DNA from: Litchfieldia alkalitelluris
GTDB taxonomy: Bacteria > Bacillota > Bacilli > Bacillales > Bacillaceae_L
Length of the DNA stretch: 64,000 nucleotides
Assembly (NCBI RefSeq): GCF_002019645.1
Contig: NZ_KV917374.1
Span: 219,148 to 283,147 of the forward strand
Reading direction: 5' to 3'
The position numbers and the translations under genes were made by a program. Positions 8,663 to 20,342 of this stretch are shown in pieces. Below the pieces are notes generated by a model. It ran no database searches, was not told the DNA's origin, and worked only from the letters and a program-made list of their open reading frames with translations. Every line of letters starts with the position of its first letter. The first letter of the stretch is position 1.

Positions 8663-9172
8663 TCACTTTTCTCCACGGCGCCATTTTTCAAAAATTTCAG
8701 CCACTTCATCAGTAAGAGGAATTTTGGAAGAGCTTTTTTTTTGGTAGGTTTTTTGGACCTTCTTTTCAATTCCTTTTTCAATTAGTCCCATTTCTGTCAA
8801 GAGCTCACGCGCTGATTTACGTAAGGCACCTTGTCCAAAAATTGCCCATTGCTCTGTGTAATCGGATGTAGCAACATGAATTTGAGTACGCCGATCACTA
8901 AGTTCTTGGGCCAATTTTTCAATTCGTTCATCTGCTGTTTCGTTCTCTCTTGTAAAAATCACTTCAACTTTGTGATTTTTACTTTTCTTTTCCGTTCCCT
9001 GTCTGAGGTGGGCATCAAATACGATAATGACTCTGTAACCAGTATAAGCTTGGTATTCTGCCATTTTTTCAATCAGTACGTTTCGTGCCTGTGAAAAGTC
9101 TATGGTTTTTAATTTCCGCAAATCTGGCCAAGCTCCAATAATGTTATATCCATCAACAATGAGGATATCCAT
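8663..9172 (-). CDS. rae1: ribosome-dependent mRNA endonuclease Rae1 (YacP)
   Basis: NYN/PIN-fold RNase, 169 aa. In B. subtilis it enters the ribosomal A site and cuts certain mRNAs during translation. The acidic motif MDILIVDGYNIIGAWPDL at the N terminus (Asp7, Asn10) and the later ATSDYTEQ are the NYN signatures. It starts 5 nt after rlmB, consistent with one operon (cysS-mrnC-rlmB-rae1). The function comes from the family, not from this sequence. Confidence 0.93.
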   Translation of the reverse strand: MDILIVDGYNIIGAWPDLRKLKTIDFSQARNVLIEKMAEYQAYTGYRVIIVFDAHLRQGTEKKSKNHKVEVIFTRENETADERIEKLAQELSDRRTQIHVATSDYTEQWAIFGQGALRKSARELLTEMGLIEKGIEKKVQKTYQKKSSSKIPLTDEVAEIFEKWRRGEK

Positions 9173-9177
9173 GACTT

Positions 9178-9921
9178 TTAGTCACCTAGTGGGTTTCGTT
9201 TTCGAAATACCTCATACATTAAGAGACTAGCTGCGACAGATGCATTTAACGATGTAACCTTACCCTTCATTGGAAGTCTAATTAAGAAGTCACATTTATC
9301 TTTTATCAGCCTTCCGATTCCCTTCCCTTCACTACCAATAACAAGTGCTAGAGGCATTTCTCCATCGATATTACGATAGTCATCCTTACCTGATGCATCT
9401 GTTCCAATTACCCAAACTCCTCTTTCTTTTAACTCGTCAATTGTCCTTGCTAAGTTTGTCACACGTGCAACTGGTATATATTCGATCGCTCCTGTGGATG
9501 CTTTTGCAACCGTAGCCGTTAAACCAACCGCTCTTCTTTTTGGAATGATGACACCATGTGCACCTGAAGCATCTGCTGTCCGTAAGATAGATCCCAAATT
9601 ATGAGGATCTTCTAGTTCATCTAGTAAAAGAAAGAAAGGCTTTTCCCCCTTTTCTTCAGCAAGTTTAAATAAATCCTCTATTTCCGCATATTCGTATGCT
9701 GCGACTTGTGCGATAACACCTTGGTGGTTTCCTTCAACCATCTGATCTATTTTCTTTTTGGGAACAAATTGAAGTAAAACACCTTTGTCGTTTGCTAAAT
9801 TGATAATAACGCTCATTGAGCCTTTTTGTGAGCCTTCTGCAATTAAGATTTTGTTAATTTCTCTTTCGGATTTAAGGGCTTCACTTACAGGATTTCTTCC
9901 AATAATAAAATCTGATGCCAC
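9178..9921 (-). CDS. rlmB: 23S rRNA (guanosine-2'-O)-methyltransferase RlmB
   Basis: SpoU/TrmH-family SPOUT methyltransferase, 247 aa. It is expected to modify G2251 (E. coli numbering) in the peptidyl transferase P loop. An N-terminal substrate-binding domain (about 1-75) is followed by the knotted domain. SPOUT motifs are visible: LDELEDPHNLGSILRTADA, VIGSEGKGIGRLI and SLNASVAASLLMYE. The start is GTG at 9921 behind AAAGGAGG. A 157-nt gap separates it from mrnC, wider than I remember in B. subtilis. Confidence 0.93.
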   Translation of the reverse strand: MASDFIIGRNPVSEALKSEREINKILIAEGSQKGSMSVIINLANDKGVLLQFVPKKKIDQMVEGNHQGVIAQVAAYEYAEIEDLFKLAEEKGEKPFFLLLDELEDPHNLGSILRTADASGAHGVIIPKRRAVGLTATVAKASTGAIEYIPVARVTNLARTIDELKERGVWVIGTDASGKDDYRNIDGEMPLALVIGSEGKGIGRLIKDKCDFLIRLPMKGKVTSLNASVAASLLMYEVFRKRNPLGD

Positions 9922-10019
9922 TTTTTGTTCCTCCTTTCGTATAATAAGTTATTTATGTATCACTTTGATTGAAATAAAAGAACTTCGGAGATTTGTTCTG
10001 CCCTAAAGATACCCAGTTG

Positions 10020-10078
10020 AGCCATTCAACATGGTGCGAATACTTCATTAGCATCGAGGTCTACTCTGAAAACATCCT
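10020..10078. repeat. relic of dispersed-repeat flank
   Basis: ACATGGTGCGAATACTTC, TTAGCATCGAGG and GTCTACTCTGAAAAC resemble the left flank of copy A (CCATGGTGCTAATTTTAG, TTAGCATGGATG, GTCCTGAAAATAAC) and the start of copy B (GTCTACCCTGAAAATAC). The GC-rich core is missing. This may be the scar of a lost copy between mrnC and rlmB. Confidence 0.45.
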
Positions 10079-10483
10079 TTATTGATCAATAAATTCAAAT
10101 GCAGCTTCTATGATTTCTTCTAATCTGTCTACATTCTGTGTTAGGTGGTAGTAACCCATCAACGCTTCAAAAGATGTACTGTATCTATAGGTTTGGACGT
10201 CTGTATTCTTTGGAACGGTTCCGCTTTTAGCGTTTCGGCCTCTGCGCAAAACCCCTTGTTCTTCCTCAGTAAAAAATTCACGCTCGATTAAATGATGTAA
10301 TATAGAGCTTTGTGCTTTAGCAGATACAAACCGTTTGGCTATTTTATGCAAATCATTAGGTCTTACTGTCCCTTTAGAAAGTAGATGGTGACGGACATAC
10401 TTTTCATAAACCGCATCTCCCATATAAGCTAAAGCTAGACTATTTAATTGTTTGGCATCAATGTTTGATGTGTCTAGTAGCAT
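10079..10483 (-). CDS. mrnC: Mini-ribonuclease III (23S rRNA maturation)
   Basis: Mini-III, 134 aa, is an RNase III catalytic domain without a double-stranded RNA-binding domain. It trims both ends of 23S rRNA in Bacillus, helped by L3. The RNase III motif [16 protein letters not shown] (Asp23) and the second acidic residue in [13 protein letters not shown] (Glu106) are present. The start is ATG at 10483. The cysS stop codon lies 3 nt upstream, so the two are coupled. Confidence 0.95.
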   Translation of the reverse strand: MLLDTSNIDAKQLNSLALAYMGDAVYEKYVRHHLLSKGTVRPNDLHKIAKRFVSAKAQSSILHHLIEREFFTEEEQGVLRRGRNAKSGTVPKNTDVQTYRYSTSFEALMGYYHLTQNVDRLEEIIEAAFEFIDQ

Positions 10484-10486
10484 TTA

Positions 10487-11887
10487 TTAACCTCTTTTCC
10501 AACGGGTTCCCTGTGGAGTGTCCTCTAAAATCACATTTTTTTCTTTCAATTCATCTCGGATTTGATCTGATAGAGCAAAATCTCGATTCTTTCGTGCTTC
10601 AATACGTTTTTGAATTAGAGCTTCAATTTCTTCATCTAGTAAATCGTTCTCAGGGCTTATCTCTAATCCTAACACATTAAACAGTTCTTCAAATTCCTTG
10701 ATAAAAGCCTCGATCACAACGCTCGCTGTATTTTTTGATTGAAGGTAGTAATTTGCTTGTTTAGATAACTCAAAAAGTATTGAAATCGCATTAGCTGTAT
10801 TAAAATCATCATCCATTACAGTAATAAACTCTTCTCTTAAATTAGCTAATTTTCCAAACCATTCTTGATCATCTGTTGTTAAATTTGAACTACTTTCTTT
10901 TCTATGAAGTAAGTTTGTGTAAGATGTTTTGATTCGATCTAACCCTTTTTTCGTACTTTCAAGTAATTCCTCATTATAGTTAATTGGATGTCTATAGTGG
11001 ACTGAAAGCATAAAGAATCGAATTAACTGCGGGTCATGCTGCTTAATAATGTCATGTACTAGAATGAAATTACCTAGTGATTTTGACATTTTTTCATTAT
11101 CAATATTAATATACCCATTGTGCATCCAATAATTAGCAAAGGTCTTTTCGTTTATCGCTTCTGATTGGGCAATTTCATTTTCATGGTGAGGGAATGCTAA
11201 ATCTTGGCCACCTGCATGAATATCAATGGTTTCACCCAAGTACTTTTTAGCCATTGCAGAACACTCAATATGCCAGCCAGGTCGACCCTCTCCCCAAGGA
11301 CTTTCCCAAGAAATTTCTCCTGGTTTCGCATTTTTCCATAAAACAAAATCTAGGGCATCCTCTTTTTTATCACCAACTTCAATTCTTGCTCCTACCTTTA
11401 AATCATCAATTGATTGGTGACTCAATTTTCCATAGCCATCAAACGATTTTGTGCGGTAATATACGTCACCACCCGCTTCATAGGCATATCCCTTTTCGAT
11501 AAGAGCCTGAATGAAATCAATGATAATATCAATACTTTCAGTTACTCTAGGGTGGACAGTTGCTTTTTTGCACCCTAATGCTGAAACATCTTCAAAATAC
11601 GCATTAATGAAGCGCTCTGCGATCGTTGGCACATCCTCCCCTAGCTCATTCGCTGCTTTAATTAACTTATCGTCAACATCGGTAAAATTCGAGACAAAAT
11701 TCACATCATAACCGCGGAATTCAAAGTAACGTCTCACCGTATCAAAAACAATCGCAGGACGTGCATTCCCAATATGAATATAGTTATAGACAGTTGGGCC
11801 ACATACATACATTTTAACTTTATTTTCTTCTAATGGTTTGAACAATTCTTTTTTTCTAGTAAGTGTGTTATATATTTGAATGGACAT
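10487..11887 (-). CDS. cysS: cysteinyl-tRNA synthetase
   Basis: Class I synthetase, 466 aa, charges tRNA-Cys. The zinc and ATP motifs are [16 protein letters not shown] (Cys29, HIGN 38-41), [20 protein letters not shown] and [10 protein letters not shown]. The length equals B. subtilis CysS. The first 20 nt overlap the end of cysE, pointing to translational coupling. It is controlled by the Cys T-box ahead of cysE. Confidence 0.98.
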   Translation of the reverse strand: MSIQIYNTLTRKKELFKPLEENKVKMYVCGPTVYNYIHIGNARPAIVFDTVRRYFEFRGYDVNFVSNFTDVDDKLIKAANELGEDVPTIAERFINAYFEDVSALGCKKATVHPRVTESIDIIIDFIQALIEKGYAYEAGGDVYYRTKSFDGYGKLSHQSIDDLKVGARIEVGDKKEDALDFVLWKNAKPGEISWESPWGEGRPGWHIECSAMAKKYLGETIDIHAGGQDLAFPHHENEIAQSEAINEKTFANYWMHNGYINIDNEKMSKSLGNFILVHDIIKQHDPQLIRFFMLSVHYRHPINYNEELLESTKKGLDRIKTSYTNLLHRKESSSNLTTDDQEWFGKLANLREEFITVMDDDFNTANAISILFELSKQANYYLQSKNTASVVIEAFIKEFEELFNVLGLEISPENDLLDEEIEALIQKRIEARKNRDFALSDQIRDELKEKNVILEDTPQGTRWKRG

Positions 11888-12521
11888 TTTTTGCTTCCCC
11901 TTTCTTAAGCTCAGCTTTTAATTGACTTAGTTCAAGCTCAAGTTCTTTCATTCGGTCTGAGATTGGGTCTGGAACATCACAATGGTTTAGTTTATTAATT
12001 CTTACTCCATTCTGAATAACCACTCTTCCCTTAATACCTACAACAGTTGAATTGGGCGGCACATCATTTAGTACTACTGCTCCTGCTCCAACCTTTGAAT
12101 TTTCGCCAATCGTAATAGACCCTAACACTTTAGCTCCAGTTGCTATCAGTGCATTATCCTTTATTGTTGGATGTCTCTTACCCTTTTCTTTTCCTGTTCC
12201 TCCTAAGGTTACCCCTTGAAATACAGTAACATTATCTCCAATTTCACAAGTTTCCCCAATTACTACTCCCATGCCATGGTCTATAAAAAAACGTTTTCCT
12301 ATCTTTGCTCCGGGGTGAATTTCTATTCCAGTAAAAAATCTACTAACCTGAGAGATAAACCTTGCTAGGAAAAATAAATTTTTCTTATAAAAACCATGCG
12401 CTAGTCGATGAAACCAAATCGCATGTAATCCTGAGTAAGTAAGAATTACCTCAAGATGAGTCCTTGCTGCAGGGTCTTGTTCGAACACAACCTCAATATC
12501 TTCCTTCATTCTACGAAACAT
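11868..12521 (-). CDS. cysE: serine O-acetyltransferase
   Basis: Makes O-acetylserine from serine and acetyl-CoA, the first step of cysteine synthesis; CysK (47406-48335) does the second. Length is 217 aa. The left-handed beta-helix hexapeptide repeats are visible in [18 protein letters not shown] and later [17 protein letters not shown], with the catalytic His in DHGMG. The start is ATG at 12521 behind GGAG; an in-frame GTG at 12530 lies within that site. T-box control couples it to charged tRNA-Cys. Confidence 0.96.
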   Translation of the reverse strand: MFRRMKEDIEVVFEQDPAARTHLEVILTYSGLHAIWFHRLAHGFYKKNLFFLARFISQVSRFFTGIEIHPGAKIGKRFFIDHGMGVVIGETCEIGDNVTVFQGVTLGGTGKEKGKRHPTIKDNALIATGAKVLGSITIGENSKVGAGAVVLNDVPPNSTVVGIKGRVVIQNGVRINKLNHCDVPDPISDRMKELELELSQLKAELKKGEAKNVHSNI

Positions 12522-12670
12522 TTTCTCCACTCCCCATCTGAAAAAAACATAAGGCTTCTACCCCTCGGCGGATGTTATAAGATACATTGTCTTATTAAAC
12601 CAACCAATAGAGCCTTAAGTTAGCCCCATATCATATTAACGAAAACACTAAGATATGATAAATAAGAATA

Positions 12671-12922
12671 CAAAAACGCCTCTGTGAATATCACAGAGAC
12701 GTAGTATACGCGGTTCCACTCTGTTTAGGTGAAATTTTTAGTATATATCACCTCAACTTATGCCCCTGTAACGGAGGGTGGCCGCTTTTACCTACTCATA
12801 CAAATGTATTTTCAACAAAAGACTCAAAGGTGCATTTCAAAAAACATTTTAACTTAAACCACTTTCAGCCGGTGATGGTTCTCTCTAAAAAGAAAATGTT
12901 TTTCTACTCTCCTTCTCAACAT
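12671..12922 (-). ncRNA. T-box leader (Cys) upstream of cysE-cysS
   Basis: Uncharged tRNA-Cys should bind this leader and prevent termination. The 5' part GTTGAGAAGGAGAGTAG (12920-12904) starts stem I. A specifier TGC (Cys) lies at 12834-12832 within GAAATGCACC. The T-box sequence AGAGTGGAACCGCG is at 12722-12709. The terminator hairpin (CTCTGTGA/TCACAGAG plus T-run) is at 12703-12672. The specifier call rests on position and on the downstream genes. The rest of the gltX-cysE gap (12923-13139) holds no other clear signal. Confidence 0.93.
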
Positions 12923-13139
12923 GTTAACAATTATTAGAATACTGCTTTGGAATTTTTAACTATATAGATAAATATATTATATTTTGCTCGAAATGTTAAC
13001 TAATTAATACTTTCCAGGACTAATTTATATTCTAGCCTTATAAAAAAGCAAGGGTAACCGGCGCGAAATAATGATACTAGGTTAAACCTTTATACTTTCT
13101 TAACAAGAAATAAGAACATGCCCTTTCTTAAGAAAAACC

Positions 13140-14597
13140 TTAGTTATAAATGCTTTCAATACGAGAAATTACCTTATCTCTCCCAAGAAGGTGGATAGCC
13201 ATTGGTAAGTCCGGACCGTGTGTTTGACCTGTCGTTGCTACACGGATTGGCATAAAGAGCTTCTTACCCTTTTGGCCAGTAGTTTTTTGAACAGTCTTCA
13301 TAGCAGCCTTAATATCTTCTGCTGAAAAAGATTCGAGATTTTGCAACTCACTAACAAATGCTTTTAGAACTTCTTCAACCTGTTCTTCAGCTAATACTTC
13401 TTTTGCTTCTTCCTCATAAACAAGTTCTTCTCTAAAGAAAAGATCAGTTAGTGGAACAATTTCTGCACCAAAGCTCAATTTTTCTTGATGTAAGGCAATA
13501 AGTTCCTTAGCCCATTCTCTTTCATTCTCAGACATATTTGTAGAAACACGACCCGCTTTAACTAAGTGTGGTAATGAAAGCTCCACTAACCTTTCAATGT
13601 CCAAGGTCTTAATATATTGATTATTCATCCATGTTAGTTTTTGTGTATCAAAAACAGCAGGAGATTTCGATAATCTATCAGTATCAAAAATCTCTATAAA
13701 TTGATCTTTGTTATAAAGTTCTTCTTCCCCAGCTGGTGACCAACCTAATAGCGCAATAAAATTAAACAATGTCTCAGGTAAATAACCTAACTCTTCATAC
13801 TGCTCGATAAACTGAATGATTGACTCATCACGTTTACTCAGCTTTTTGCGGCTTTCATTCACGATTAAAGTCATATGGCCAAACTGAGGGATATCCCATC
13901 CAAACGCCTCGTAAATCATTATTTGCTTTGGGGTATTTGAAATATGATCCTCTCCGCGAAGAACGTGAGTAATTTGCATTAAATGATCATCAACAGCAAC
14001 TGCAAAATTATACGTTGGCGTACCATCCTTCTTAACAATAACATAATCACCTATTCCATTTGACTCAAATGAAATTTCACCTTTTACCATATCATTAAAT
14101 GAATATACTTTATCCTCACGTACTCTGAATCGGATACTAGGTAATCTTCCCTCTTTTTCAAAAGCTTCCTGCTCCTCCGTTGAAAGATTACGATGTTTGC
14201 CAGAGTACATTGGCATTTCGCCTCTAGCAACTTGTTCTTCACGCTCTTGTTCAATTTCTTCTTCGGTACAATAACATTTATAAGCAAGTCCTTTTTCAAG
14301 AAGCTCTTCATAATACTTCTTATAGAGATCATTTCGCTCAGATTGACGGTATGGACCAAAATCCCCACCTACGTCAGTGCTTTCATCCCATTCGATACCT
14401 AGCCATTTTAAATATTTTAATTGACTTTCTTCTCCACCAGCTATGTTTCTCTTTTTATCTGTATCTTCAATACGGATGATAAATTTACCGTTTTGGTTAC
14501 GTGCGAATAAGTAATTAAATAGTGCAGTTCTTGCGTTTCCGATATGTAAATGTCCTGTGGGACTTGGTGCATAGCGTACTCTAACTTCTTGTGTCAT
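13140..14597 (-). CDS. gltX: glutamyl-tRNA synthetase
   Basis: Class I synthetase, 485 aa. In Bacillus it is non-discriminating and charges both tRNA-Glu and tRNA-Gln; the latter is corrected by GatCAB. The HIGH motif appears as [17 protein letters not shown] (HIGN 18-21) and the KMSKS motif as KLSKRD. The start is ATG at 14597 behind GGAGGAATAACC. A copy of the dispersed repeat separates it from ispF. Confidence 0.97.
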   Translation of the reverse strand: MTQEVRVRYAPSPTGHLHIGNARTALFNYLFARNQNGKFIIRIEDTDKKRNIAGGEESQLKYLKWLGIEWDESTDVGGDFGPYRQSERNDLYKKYYEELLEKGLAYKCYCTEEEIEQEREEQVARGEMPMYSGKHRNLSTEEQEAFEKEGRLPSIRFRVREDKVYSFNDMVKGEISFESNGIGDYVIVKKDGTPTYNFAVAVDDHLMQITHVLRGEDHISNTPKQIMIYEAFGWDIPQFGHMTLIVNESRKKLSKRDESIIQFIEQYEELGYLPETLFNFIALLGWSPAGEEELYNKDQFIEIFDTDRLSKSPAVFDTQKLTWMNNQYIKTLDIERLVELSLPHLVKAGRVSTNMSENEREWAKELIALHQEKLSFGAEIVPLTDLFFREELVYEEEAKEVLAEEQVEEVLKAFVSELQNLESFSAEDIKAAMKTVQKTTGQKGKKLFMPIRVATTGQTHGPDLPMAIHLLGRDKVISRIESIYN

Positions 14598-14633
14598 GGT
14601 TATTCCTCCAACATCATTTTTCTTTTTTATTTA

Positions 14634-14835
14634 TGTCTACCCTGAAAATACATAGGTTGAAGATTCATTCGCTGCAGTTCACTCGCTTTCCGCGGGGCGG
14701 TCCAGGAGCCTCCTCGTCGCAAGGCTCCTGTGGGGTCTCCCGAGCCCGCTATATCCTGCAGGAGTCGAGTGACCTTCCGCTCATTCCAACTGAGTTAGTA
14801 CTTTTCATCCTTCATGGTGCAAATAACTTATTTCC
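14634..14835 (+). repeat. dispersed GC-rich intergenic repeat, copy B
   Basis: Core about 14663-14788 (from TTCATTCGCTGCAGTTCACTC to TGACCTTCCGCTCATTCC). It shares GAGCCTCCTCGTCGC, GGCTCCTGTGGGGTCTCC and TGCAGGAGTCGAGTGA with the other copies. Flanks CTACCCTGAAAATAC and TTCATGGTGCAAAT match copy A. It fills the ispF-gltX gap. Confidence 0.8.
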
Positions 14836-14852
14836 TCACTGATGCATTATAT

Positions 14853-15332
14853 TTACGTGTTTTTCACTAATAAAACAACTGCTTGTGCTGCAATTCCTTC
14901 TTCACGTCCTGTGAAACCAAGTTTTTCTGTTGTGGTTGCTTTTACATTTACCTGAGAAGTTTCTGCATCTAGTAACATGGCAATTCGTTCCCTCATTTGG
15001 CCTATATACGGCGCCATTTTTGGTTTTTGTGCAATAATGGTACAGTCTATATTTCCTAAGGAATATCCTTGCTTTTTAATTAAGTTCCATACATGAGATA
15101 ACAATTTAGCAGAGTCTGCATCTTTAAATGCAGGATCCGTATCAGGAAAGTGCTTTCCAATATCTCCAGCAGCAATTGCACCCAAGCATGCATCTGCAAC
15201 TGTATGTAATAAGACATCTGCATCTGAATGACCTAAAAGACCTTTTTCAAAAGGGATCTCGATTCCACCGATAATGAGAGGCCGTCCTTCAACCAATTGA
15301 TGTACATCATAGCCTTGTCCAATTCGAAACAT
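14853..15332 (-). CDS. ispF: 2-C-methyl-D-erythritol 2,4-cyclodiphosphate synthase
   Basis: Fifth enzyme of the MEP isoprenoid pathway, 159 aa. It forms the cyclic diphosphate with loss of CMP. Zinc ligands are visible in GQGYDVHQL (Asp9, His11) and in [15 protein letters not shown] (His43). The C-terminal [16 protein letters not shown] matches the family. It starts 11 nt after ispD, forming the usual ispDF pair. Confidence 0.97.
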   Translation of the reverse strand: MFRIGQGYDVHQLVEGRPLIIGGIEIPFEKGLLGHSDADVLLHTVADACLGAIAAGDIGKHFPDTDPAFKDADSAKLLSHVWNLIKKQGYSLGNIDCTIIAQKPKMAPYIGQMRERIAMLLDAETSQVNVKATTTEKLGFTGREEGIAAQAVVLLVKNT

Positions 15333-15343
15333 ACCATAACCCC

Positions 15344-16039
15344 TTAAATTTTATTATTTATCCTAGACTTAAGAATTGCCTCTGCAAAAAGTAAATCCTC
15401 AGGTGTTGTTATTTTTATATTCATATAATCACTTTCAACAATATACACATTTTTTCCTATTCGTTCAACTAAACTTGCATCATCTGTACCTAAAAATCCT
15501 TCTTGTACGGCTTTTTCATGTGCATCTCTAAGGATATCTATTTGAAATGCTTGAGGAGTTTGTATCGCCCATACGTTAGAACGATCAATTGTTTGAATAA
15601 CTGCCGATTGGCTGTCTACTTGTTTAATTGTTTCCTTCACAGGAACAGCCAAAACTGCCGCACTATGGGTCAAAGCCTTTTCAACCAGAGTATGTATAAA
15701 CGCTTGTTTCACAAATGGCCTAGCTCCATCATGAACTAATACCACACTTGAATCCCCTATTACTTTTAATCCACTATAGACACTGTCTTGTCTTTCTTTA
15801 CCACCCGGAACAATTTTGTGAACCTTGTTTATCCCATATTCATTCAACAAAGCTTCAATTTCATCTAATTCTTTGGGATTTATGACTAAAATAATTCCGT
15901 TGCAACGTTGATCTTCTTCAAATGCTCTTAGCGTATGGACGATAAGTGGCACGGATTGGATTTCTAAAAATTGTTTGTTGATTCCCGCCTGCATACGACT
16001 ACCTTGCCCTGCAGCAAGAATAATGATTTCATATTGCAT
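15344..16039 (-). CDS. ispD: 2-C-methyl-D-erythritol 4-phosphate cytidylyltransferase
   Basis: Third MEP-pathway enzyme, 231 aa. It adds CMP to methylerythritol phosphate. The nucleotide-binding signature [10 protein letters not shown] is at the N terminus and [11 protein letters not shown] is in the middle. I start at ATG 16039 (MQYEII), 6 nt after GAGGTG. The GTG at 16048 lies inside that ribosome binding site. Confidence 0.95.
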   Translation of the reverse strand: MQYEIIILAAGQGSRMQAGINKQFLEIQSVPLIVHTLRAFEEDQRCNGIILVINPKELDEIEALLNEYGINKVHKIVPGGKERQDSVYSGLKVIGDSSVVLVHDGARPFVKQAFIHTLVEKALTHSAAVLAVPVKETIKQVDSQSAVIQTIDRSNVWAIQTPQAFQIDILRDAHEKAVQEGFLGTDDASLVERIGKNVYIVESDYMNIKITTPEDLLFAEAILKSRINNKI

Positions 16040-16084
16040 CAATTTCACCTCTTTATCATAGGTTCTTTCTGGAAGATTAAATAT

Positions 16085-16290
16085 TAGAAGTTCTCTCCTG
16101 AAAACAACCTAGGTCGTTTGAGTTCCATGCGCTGCGGATCTACTTGCTTTCCGTGGGGTGGTCCGGGAGCCTCCTCGTCGCCTAGGGGCTCCTGTGGGGT
16201 CTCCTGAGACCACTAAATCCCGCAGGAGTAGTGGCTCTCCGCACCCATGGTTCAAATTTTCTTTTGCATTGAAGTCTACCCGGCAACGTG
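16085..16290 (+). repeat. dispersed GC-rich intergenic repeat, copy C
   Basis: Core 16123-16247 (TTCCATGCGCTGCGGATC to TGGCTCTCCGCACC). It shares GAGCCTCCTCGTCGCC, GGCTCCTGTGGGGTCTCC and CCCGCAGGAGTAGTGG with copy A. The flank CTCCTGAAAACAACCTAGG matches copies A and B. It lies between yacL and ispD. Confidence 0.8.
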
Positions 16291-16410
16291 AAAACTCCTT
16301 CCCCTCCCGGAAGATAGAGCCTAAATTCGGAGCAATGGATTGTTTTCTAGAAAAAAAATCTTGCTAAAGATGGTATATTTAAATATTTTTCAATTAATAT
16401 GTAAAAACAC

Positions 16411-16475
16411 AAAAAAAGAGGCTTGCTTAGGATAGATATCATTCGGCAATCTCAGTCTTTTGGACCTAAGCAAGT
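16411..16475 (-). terminator. terminator-like long-loop hairpin after yacL
   Basis: The minus strand has CTTGCTTAGG pairing with CCTAAGCAAG across a loop of over 30 nt. A CCTC then a run of seven T follows. It lies 42 nt past the yacL stop. The loop itself may fold further. Confidence 0.65.
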
Positions 16476-16516
16476 ACAACCGAGTCACCATCTATCGTTT
16501 CAAACCTCCACTAAAT

Positions 16517-17608
16517 CTATAATGCCTTTTCTAGTAATTTAGGCTTTGCAAAAATCATCCTACCTGCAGATGTTTGTAAAACACTTGTTACTAGAACTTC
16601 TATATGCTTTCCAATATAATCTCTTCCATCTTCAACAACAATCATCGTACCATCATCAAGATATGCGATACCTTGATTATGTTCTTTACCGTCTTTTATG
16701 ACTTGAACATGCATTTCTTCACCAGGTAGCACAACCGGTTTAACGGCGTTGGCTAAATCATTGATGTTTAATACAGCAACTTTTTGTAATTCACATACTT
16801 TATTTAAATTAAAATCATTAGTAACAACAACACCTGATGTGAGTTTTGCAAGCTTAACTAACTTACTATCTACTTCTTGAATTTCGTCAAAATCACCTTC
16901 ATAGATTTCAACCTTTATGGCTAATTCTTTTTGAATCCGATTAAGAATATCAAGTCCTCGTCTTCCTCTATTTCTTTTTAAAACATCAGAGGAATCTGCA
17001 ATGTGCTGGAGCTCTTCCAAGACAAATTGAGGAATCACAATTGTTCCTTCTAGAAACCCAGTTTGACAGATATCAGCAATTCTTCCGTCAATAATAACAC
17101 TCGTATCTAGAATTTTAAGCTCCTTACTCTTTTTTTCTACTTCTTCTTCATCGATTCCCTTTTTCTTGTTTTTATTTGAGATAGAAAACAAACTTACAAG
17201 TTCATCTCTTTTCTTAAAGCCTACTTGGAATCCGAGATAACCTAGTAGTAATGTAATGAAAATGGGGATGACCGTATTTACGACAACAAATTGAATTTTG
17301 CCTAGTGGAATCACGATTAAGAAAGCGACAATTAACCCCGATATAAGACCTAAAGTACCAAAAATAACATCAGTGATTGGTGCTTTTATAAGAGTATCTT
17401 CAAGCCATTTTATTAAACCTACGATATAATCGACTAACCAAAAAGTAGTAAAAAATAAGATAATTGCACCTAAAACCGCTAATGTGTATGGCCTATCTAA
17501 AAAAGGAACGTCAGCAATATTTAATATTTCAAGAAGCTCTGGTATAAAGAAAATTCCTAGAGTTCCTCCTACGATTAAGAAAAATAAATGAACAATCCGT
17601 TTTAACAT
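16517..17608 (-). CDS. yacL: PIN/TRAM-domain membrane protein YacL
   Basis: 363 aa. About four membrane helices (residues 5-25, 40-62, 75-100, 110-130) are followed by a PIN nuclease-like domain. That domain opens [15 protein letters not shown] (about 168-182) with conserved acidic residues, including VVTNDFNLN. The C terminus is a TRAM-like RNA-binding domain (about 290-350). The family has no settled function that I know of. It is conserved next to disA and ispD in bacilli. Start is ATG at 17608. Confidence 0.92.
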   Translation of the reverse strand: MLKRIVHLFFLIVGGTLGIFFIPELLEILNIADVPFLDRPYTLAVLGAIILFFTTFWLVDYIVGLIKWLEDTLIKAPITDVIFGTLGLISGLIVAFLIVIPLGKIQFVVVNTVIPIFITLLLGYLGFQVGFKKRDELVSLFSISNKNKKKGIDEEEVEKKSKELKILDTSVIIDGRIADICQTGFLEGTIVIPQFVLEELQHIADSSDVLKRNRGRRGLDILNRIQKELAIKVEIYEGDFDEIQEVDSKLVKLAKLTSGVVVTNDFNLNKVCELQKVAVLNINDLANAVKPVVLPGEEMHVQVIKDGKEHNQGIAYLDDGTMIVVEDGRDYIGKHIEVLVTSVLQTSAGRMIFAKPKLLEKAL

Positions 17609-17789
17609 TCCTTCACCTCCTCATACTCATTATAAACACTTTATACTAATTGAAACCTACAATAAATAGTTTTTTTAAAATGTAAAGGTAATGACATGTA
17701 CATGTAACGTTTTAAGAGGTTTCTTTCAAATTATCATTCCCATTTTCCTTCGTCAAATGAGCATAACATCATAATTTTCTAAAATAAGT

Positions 17790-18863
17790 TCAAATTTCTC
17801 GGTCGATCGAAAGCTGATTCTTTATTCGCTTTAAACCCGCTTTAATATTTTTAGCTCGAACCTCACCTATACCTTCAACTTCATCTAATTCCTCTACGGT
17901 TGAATGTAAAATAAGTTTCAATTTTTTAAAATGAATGACTACATTTTCTATAATATGTGATGGAAGTCTAGGAATTTTATTTAGAATTCGGTAGCCTCTC
18001 GAACAGATGATCTCATCCATGTTTGTTAATGGAGAATAGCCTAAAAGCTTTAAAATAATCATATCATCTAGCAGTTCCTTATTAGATAGTGTCTGCAATT
18101 GGTCTAGGATAGAATAGGGATTTGCTACTGGGTCTTTTGAATAGTCTTTTAGGATTAATGCTGCTTCTTCCTCGATACTAACAAGTAACTCATCCAATTG
18201 AAGGCTAAGCAGTCTTCCTTCAGTTCCTAATTCATTTACATAACAGAGAATTTCACTTTTTATTCTGACTACCATTTCAATTCGATGTAAGACTTGGATA
18301 ATATCTTTAAAAGTCACTAGGTTTTCAAATTCAAGTGCTCCGATGTTTGTGATTGATTGCTCCAGAACAGATTTATATTTATCTAGTGTTTGTATCGCTT
18401 GATTTCCTTTTGTTAAAATCACACCAATATCTTTTAATACATAAGTAAGGCCACCCTTATATAGTGTGATGACATTTCTTCTTTGCGAAATGGCAATAAC
18501 TAGATTTCCTGTTTGCCTCGCAACACGCTCAGCGGTTCGATGTCTCATACCAGTTTCAGCAGAATAGGTTGACGGGTCGGGCATTAGTTGTGCATTGGCA
18601 ATTAATATTTTTGCACCCGCATCATCTAAAATAATTGCACCATCCATTTTGGCAAGCTCATAGAGTGAGGCTGGAGAAAAGCTACAATCTATTTCAAAAC
18701 CACCATCAACGATTCGCTCCATCTGAGAGTTATACCCAATAACAATTAGTCCTCCTGTTTTGGCGCTCAGCACATTTTCAATTCCTTCACGAATTGGTGT
18801 ACCTGGAGCTACAAATTTCAGTATTTGAGCTAAATTTTTTTCATGATGTATAATCTCATCCAA
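17790..18863 (-). CDS. disA: DNA integrity scanning diadenylate cyclase DisA
   Basis: Makes cyclic di-AMP from two ATP and stops when it meets branched DNA, delaying sporulation. Length is 357 aa. The DAC domain has DGA at about 74-76 and RHR at about 107-109 ([14 protein letters not shown]). The C-terminal helix-hairpin-helix DNA-binding part includes [13 protein letters not shown]. The start is TTG at 18863 behind AGGGGGT, 11 nt after radA, its partner in B. subtilis. Confidence 0.97.
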   Translation of the reverse strand: MDEIIHHEKNLAQILKFVAPGTPIREGIENVLSAKTGGLIVIGYNSQMERIVDGGFEIDCSFSPASLYELAKMDGAIILDDAGAKILIANAQLMPDPSTYSAETGMRHRTAERVARQTGNLVIAISQRRNVITLYKGGLTYVLKDIGVILTKGNQAIQTLDKYKSVLEQSITNIGALEFENLVTFKDIIQVLHRIEMVVRIKSEILCYVNELGTEGRLLSLQLDELLVSIEEEAALILKDYSKDPVANPYSILDQLQTLSNKELLDDMIILKLLGYSPLTNMDEIICSRGYRILNKIPRLPSHIIENVVIHFKKLKLILHSTVEELDEVEGIGEVRAKNIKAGLKRIKNQLSIDREI

Positions 18864-18874
18864 TTTTTTACCCC

Positions 18875-20245
18875 CTATTGTCCTAATCCATATTGGAGTG
18901 CCTGACGTACATCAGAGACACCTACTACCTCAATCCCTTTTGGTATTGTCCATCCCCCAATATTTCTTTCTGGTAAAATGACTCTTTTGAATCCGAGCTT
19001 AGCTGCTTCTTGAACCCTTTGCTCAATACGGGATACACGGCGGACCTCACCCGTTAGTCCTACTTCGCCAACAAAAACATCTGTGGCATTAGATGGTTTA
19101 TCTCTAAAGCTCGATGCTATGCTGACCGCAACAGCTAAGTCAATTGCAGGTTCATCCAGTTTAACGCCTCCAGCAACTTTTAAATAGGCATCTTGATTTT
19201 GTAGCAATAAACCCACTCTTTTCTCTAGTACTGCCATTAACAACGAGACGCGGTTTTGATCAACCCCAGTTGCCATTCTTCGAGGATTTCCAAAGCTTGT
19301 TGGTGAAATAAGTGCCTGTATCTCCACAAGTACTGGCCTCGTTCCCTCCATGGAAGCCACAACTGTAGAACCTGCTGCCCCTTGAGAGCGCTCTTCAAGA
19401 AAGATTTCCGAAGGGTTTGCTACTTCATCCAGGCCGGATTCTTTCATCTCAAATATTCCCATCTCATTTGTCGAACCAAAACGGTTTTTTACAGCACGTA
19501 AAATTCGATAGGTATGATGGCGCTCACCTTCAAAATATAATACGGTATCTACCATATGTTCTAATAATCTAGGACCTGCAATTGAGCCTTCTTTTGTCAC
19601 GTGGCCGACAATAAAAATGGCAATACCCTTTGTTTTTGCAATTCTCATTAATTCAGCTGTACATTCTCTCACCTGTGAAACACTTCCCGGTGCCGAACTA
19701 ATCTCTGCATGATACATCGTTTGAATGGAGTCAACAACAACAAAAGAAGGATCTAATTCTGATATTGATTTGGTGATATATTCTAAATCAGTTTCTGATT
19801 GTACATATAAATTATCAGAAGTCACACCGAGACGATCAGAACGAAGCTTTGTTTGCTTGACTGATTCCTCACCGGAAATATAGAGGACACGGTTTTCATT
19901 AGCTAGCTGGGCGGAAACTTGGAGTAGTAATGTAGACTTACCGATACCAGGATCCCCACCAATAAGGACAAGAGAGCCACGGACAATACCGCCACCTAAC
20001 ACGCGGTTGAATTCCTGACTGTTGGTAAACATTCTTGGCTCACTAATGGTTTCTATTGAGGTAATAGGTGAAGGCTTACTTAAAACAGAAGAATTCGAGT
20101 GATTAAAAGCACCTTTTCTGGCAACCTTTTGTTCCATTTCTTCCACAAGGGTATTCCACGCATTACATCCAGGACATTTCCCCATCCATTTAGCGGATTC
20201 ATAGCCACATGCTTGACAACTAAATTTCGTTTTTCTTTTTACCAT
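18875..20245 (-). CDS. radA: DNA repair protein RadA
   Basis: RadA (Sms), 456 aa, is a hexameric helicase-like ATPase aiding branch migration in recombination. A four-Cys zinc finger (CQACG...CPGCN, residues 10-27) is followed by a RecA-like core. That core has Walker [11 protein letters not shown] and the RadA motif KNRFG. A Lon-protease-like C-terminal domain follows. I start at ATG 20245 ([10 protein letters not shown]); the frame extends to 20308 but those residues have no family match. It is cotranscribed with disA. Confidence 0.96.
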   Translation of the reverse strand: MVKRKTKFSCQACGYESAKWMGKCPGCNAWNTLVEEMEQKVARKGAFNHSNSSVLSKPSPITSIETISEPRMFTNSQEFNRVLGGGIVRGSLVLIGGDPGIGKSTLLLQVSAQLANENRVLYISGEESVKQTKLRSDRLGVTSDNLYVQSETDLEYITKSISELDPSFVVVDSIQTMYHAEISSAPGSVSQVRECTAELMRIAKTKGIAIFIVGHVTKEGSIAGPRLLEHMVDTVLYFEGERHHTYRILRAVKNRFGSTNEMGIFEMKESGLDEVANPSEIFLEERSQGAAGSTVVASMEGTRPVLVEIQALISPTSFGNPRRMATGVDQNRVSLLMAVLEKRVGLLLQNQDAYLKVAGGVKLDEPAIDLAVAVSIASSFRDKPSNATDVFVGEVGLTGEVRRVSRIEQRVQEAAKLGFKRVILPERNIGGWTIPKGIEVVGVSDVRQALQYGLGQ

Positions 20246-20342
20246 ATTTAATAAAACCTCTCTTATTAGAATACCGACAACTTCACTAAAATATGAACGT
20301 TTTTGCAACTTACTCTCTATTTTCCACTATATTAAATGAGCA

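Noticed and set aside
20246..20308. 21-residue N-terminal extension of RadA.
   Set aside because: The zinc finger begins 10 residues after the ATG at 20245, as in the family; the extension is hydrophobic noise.
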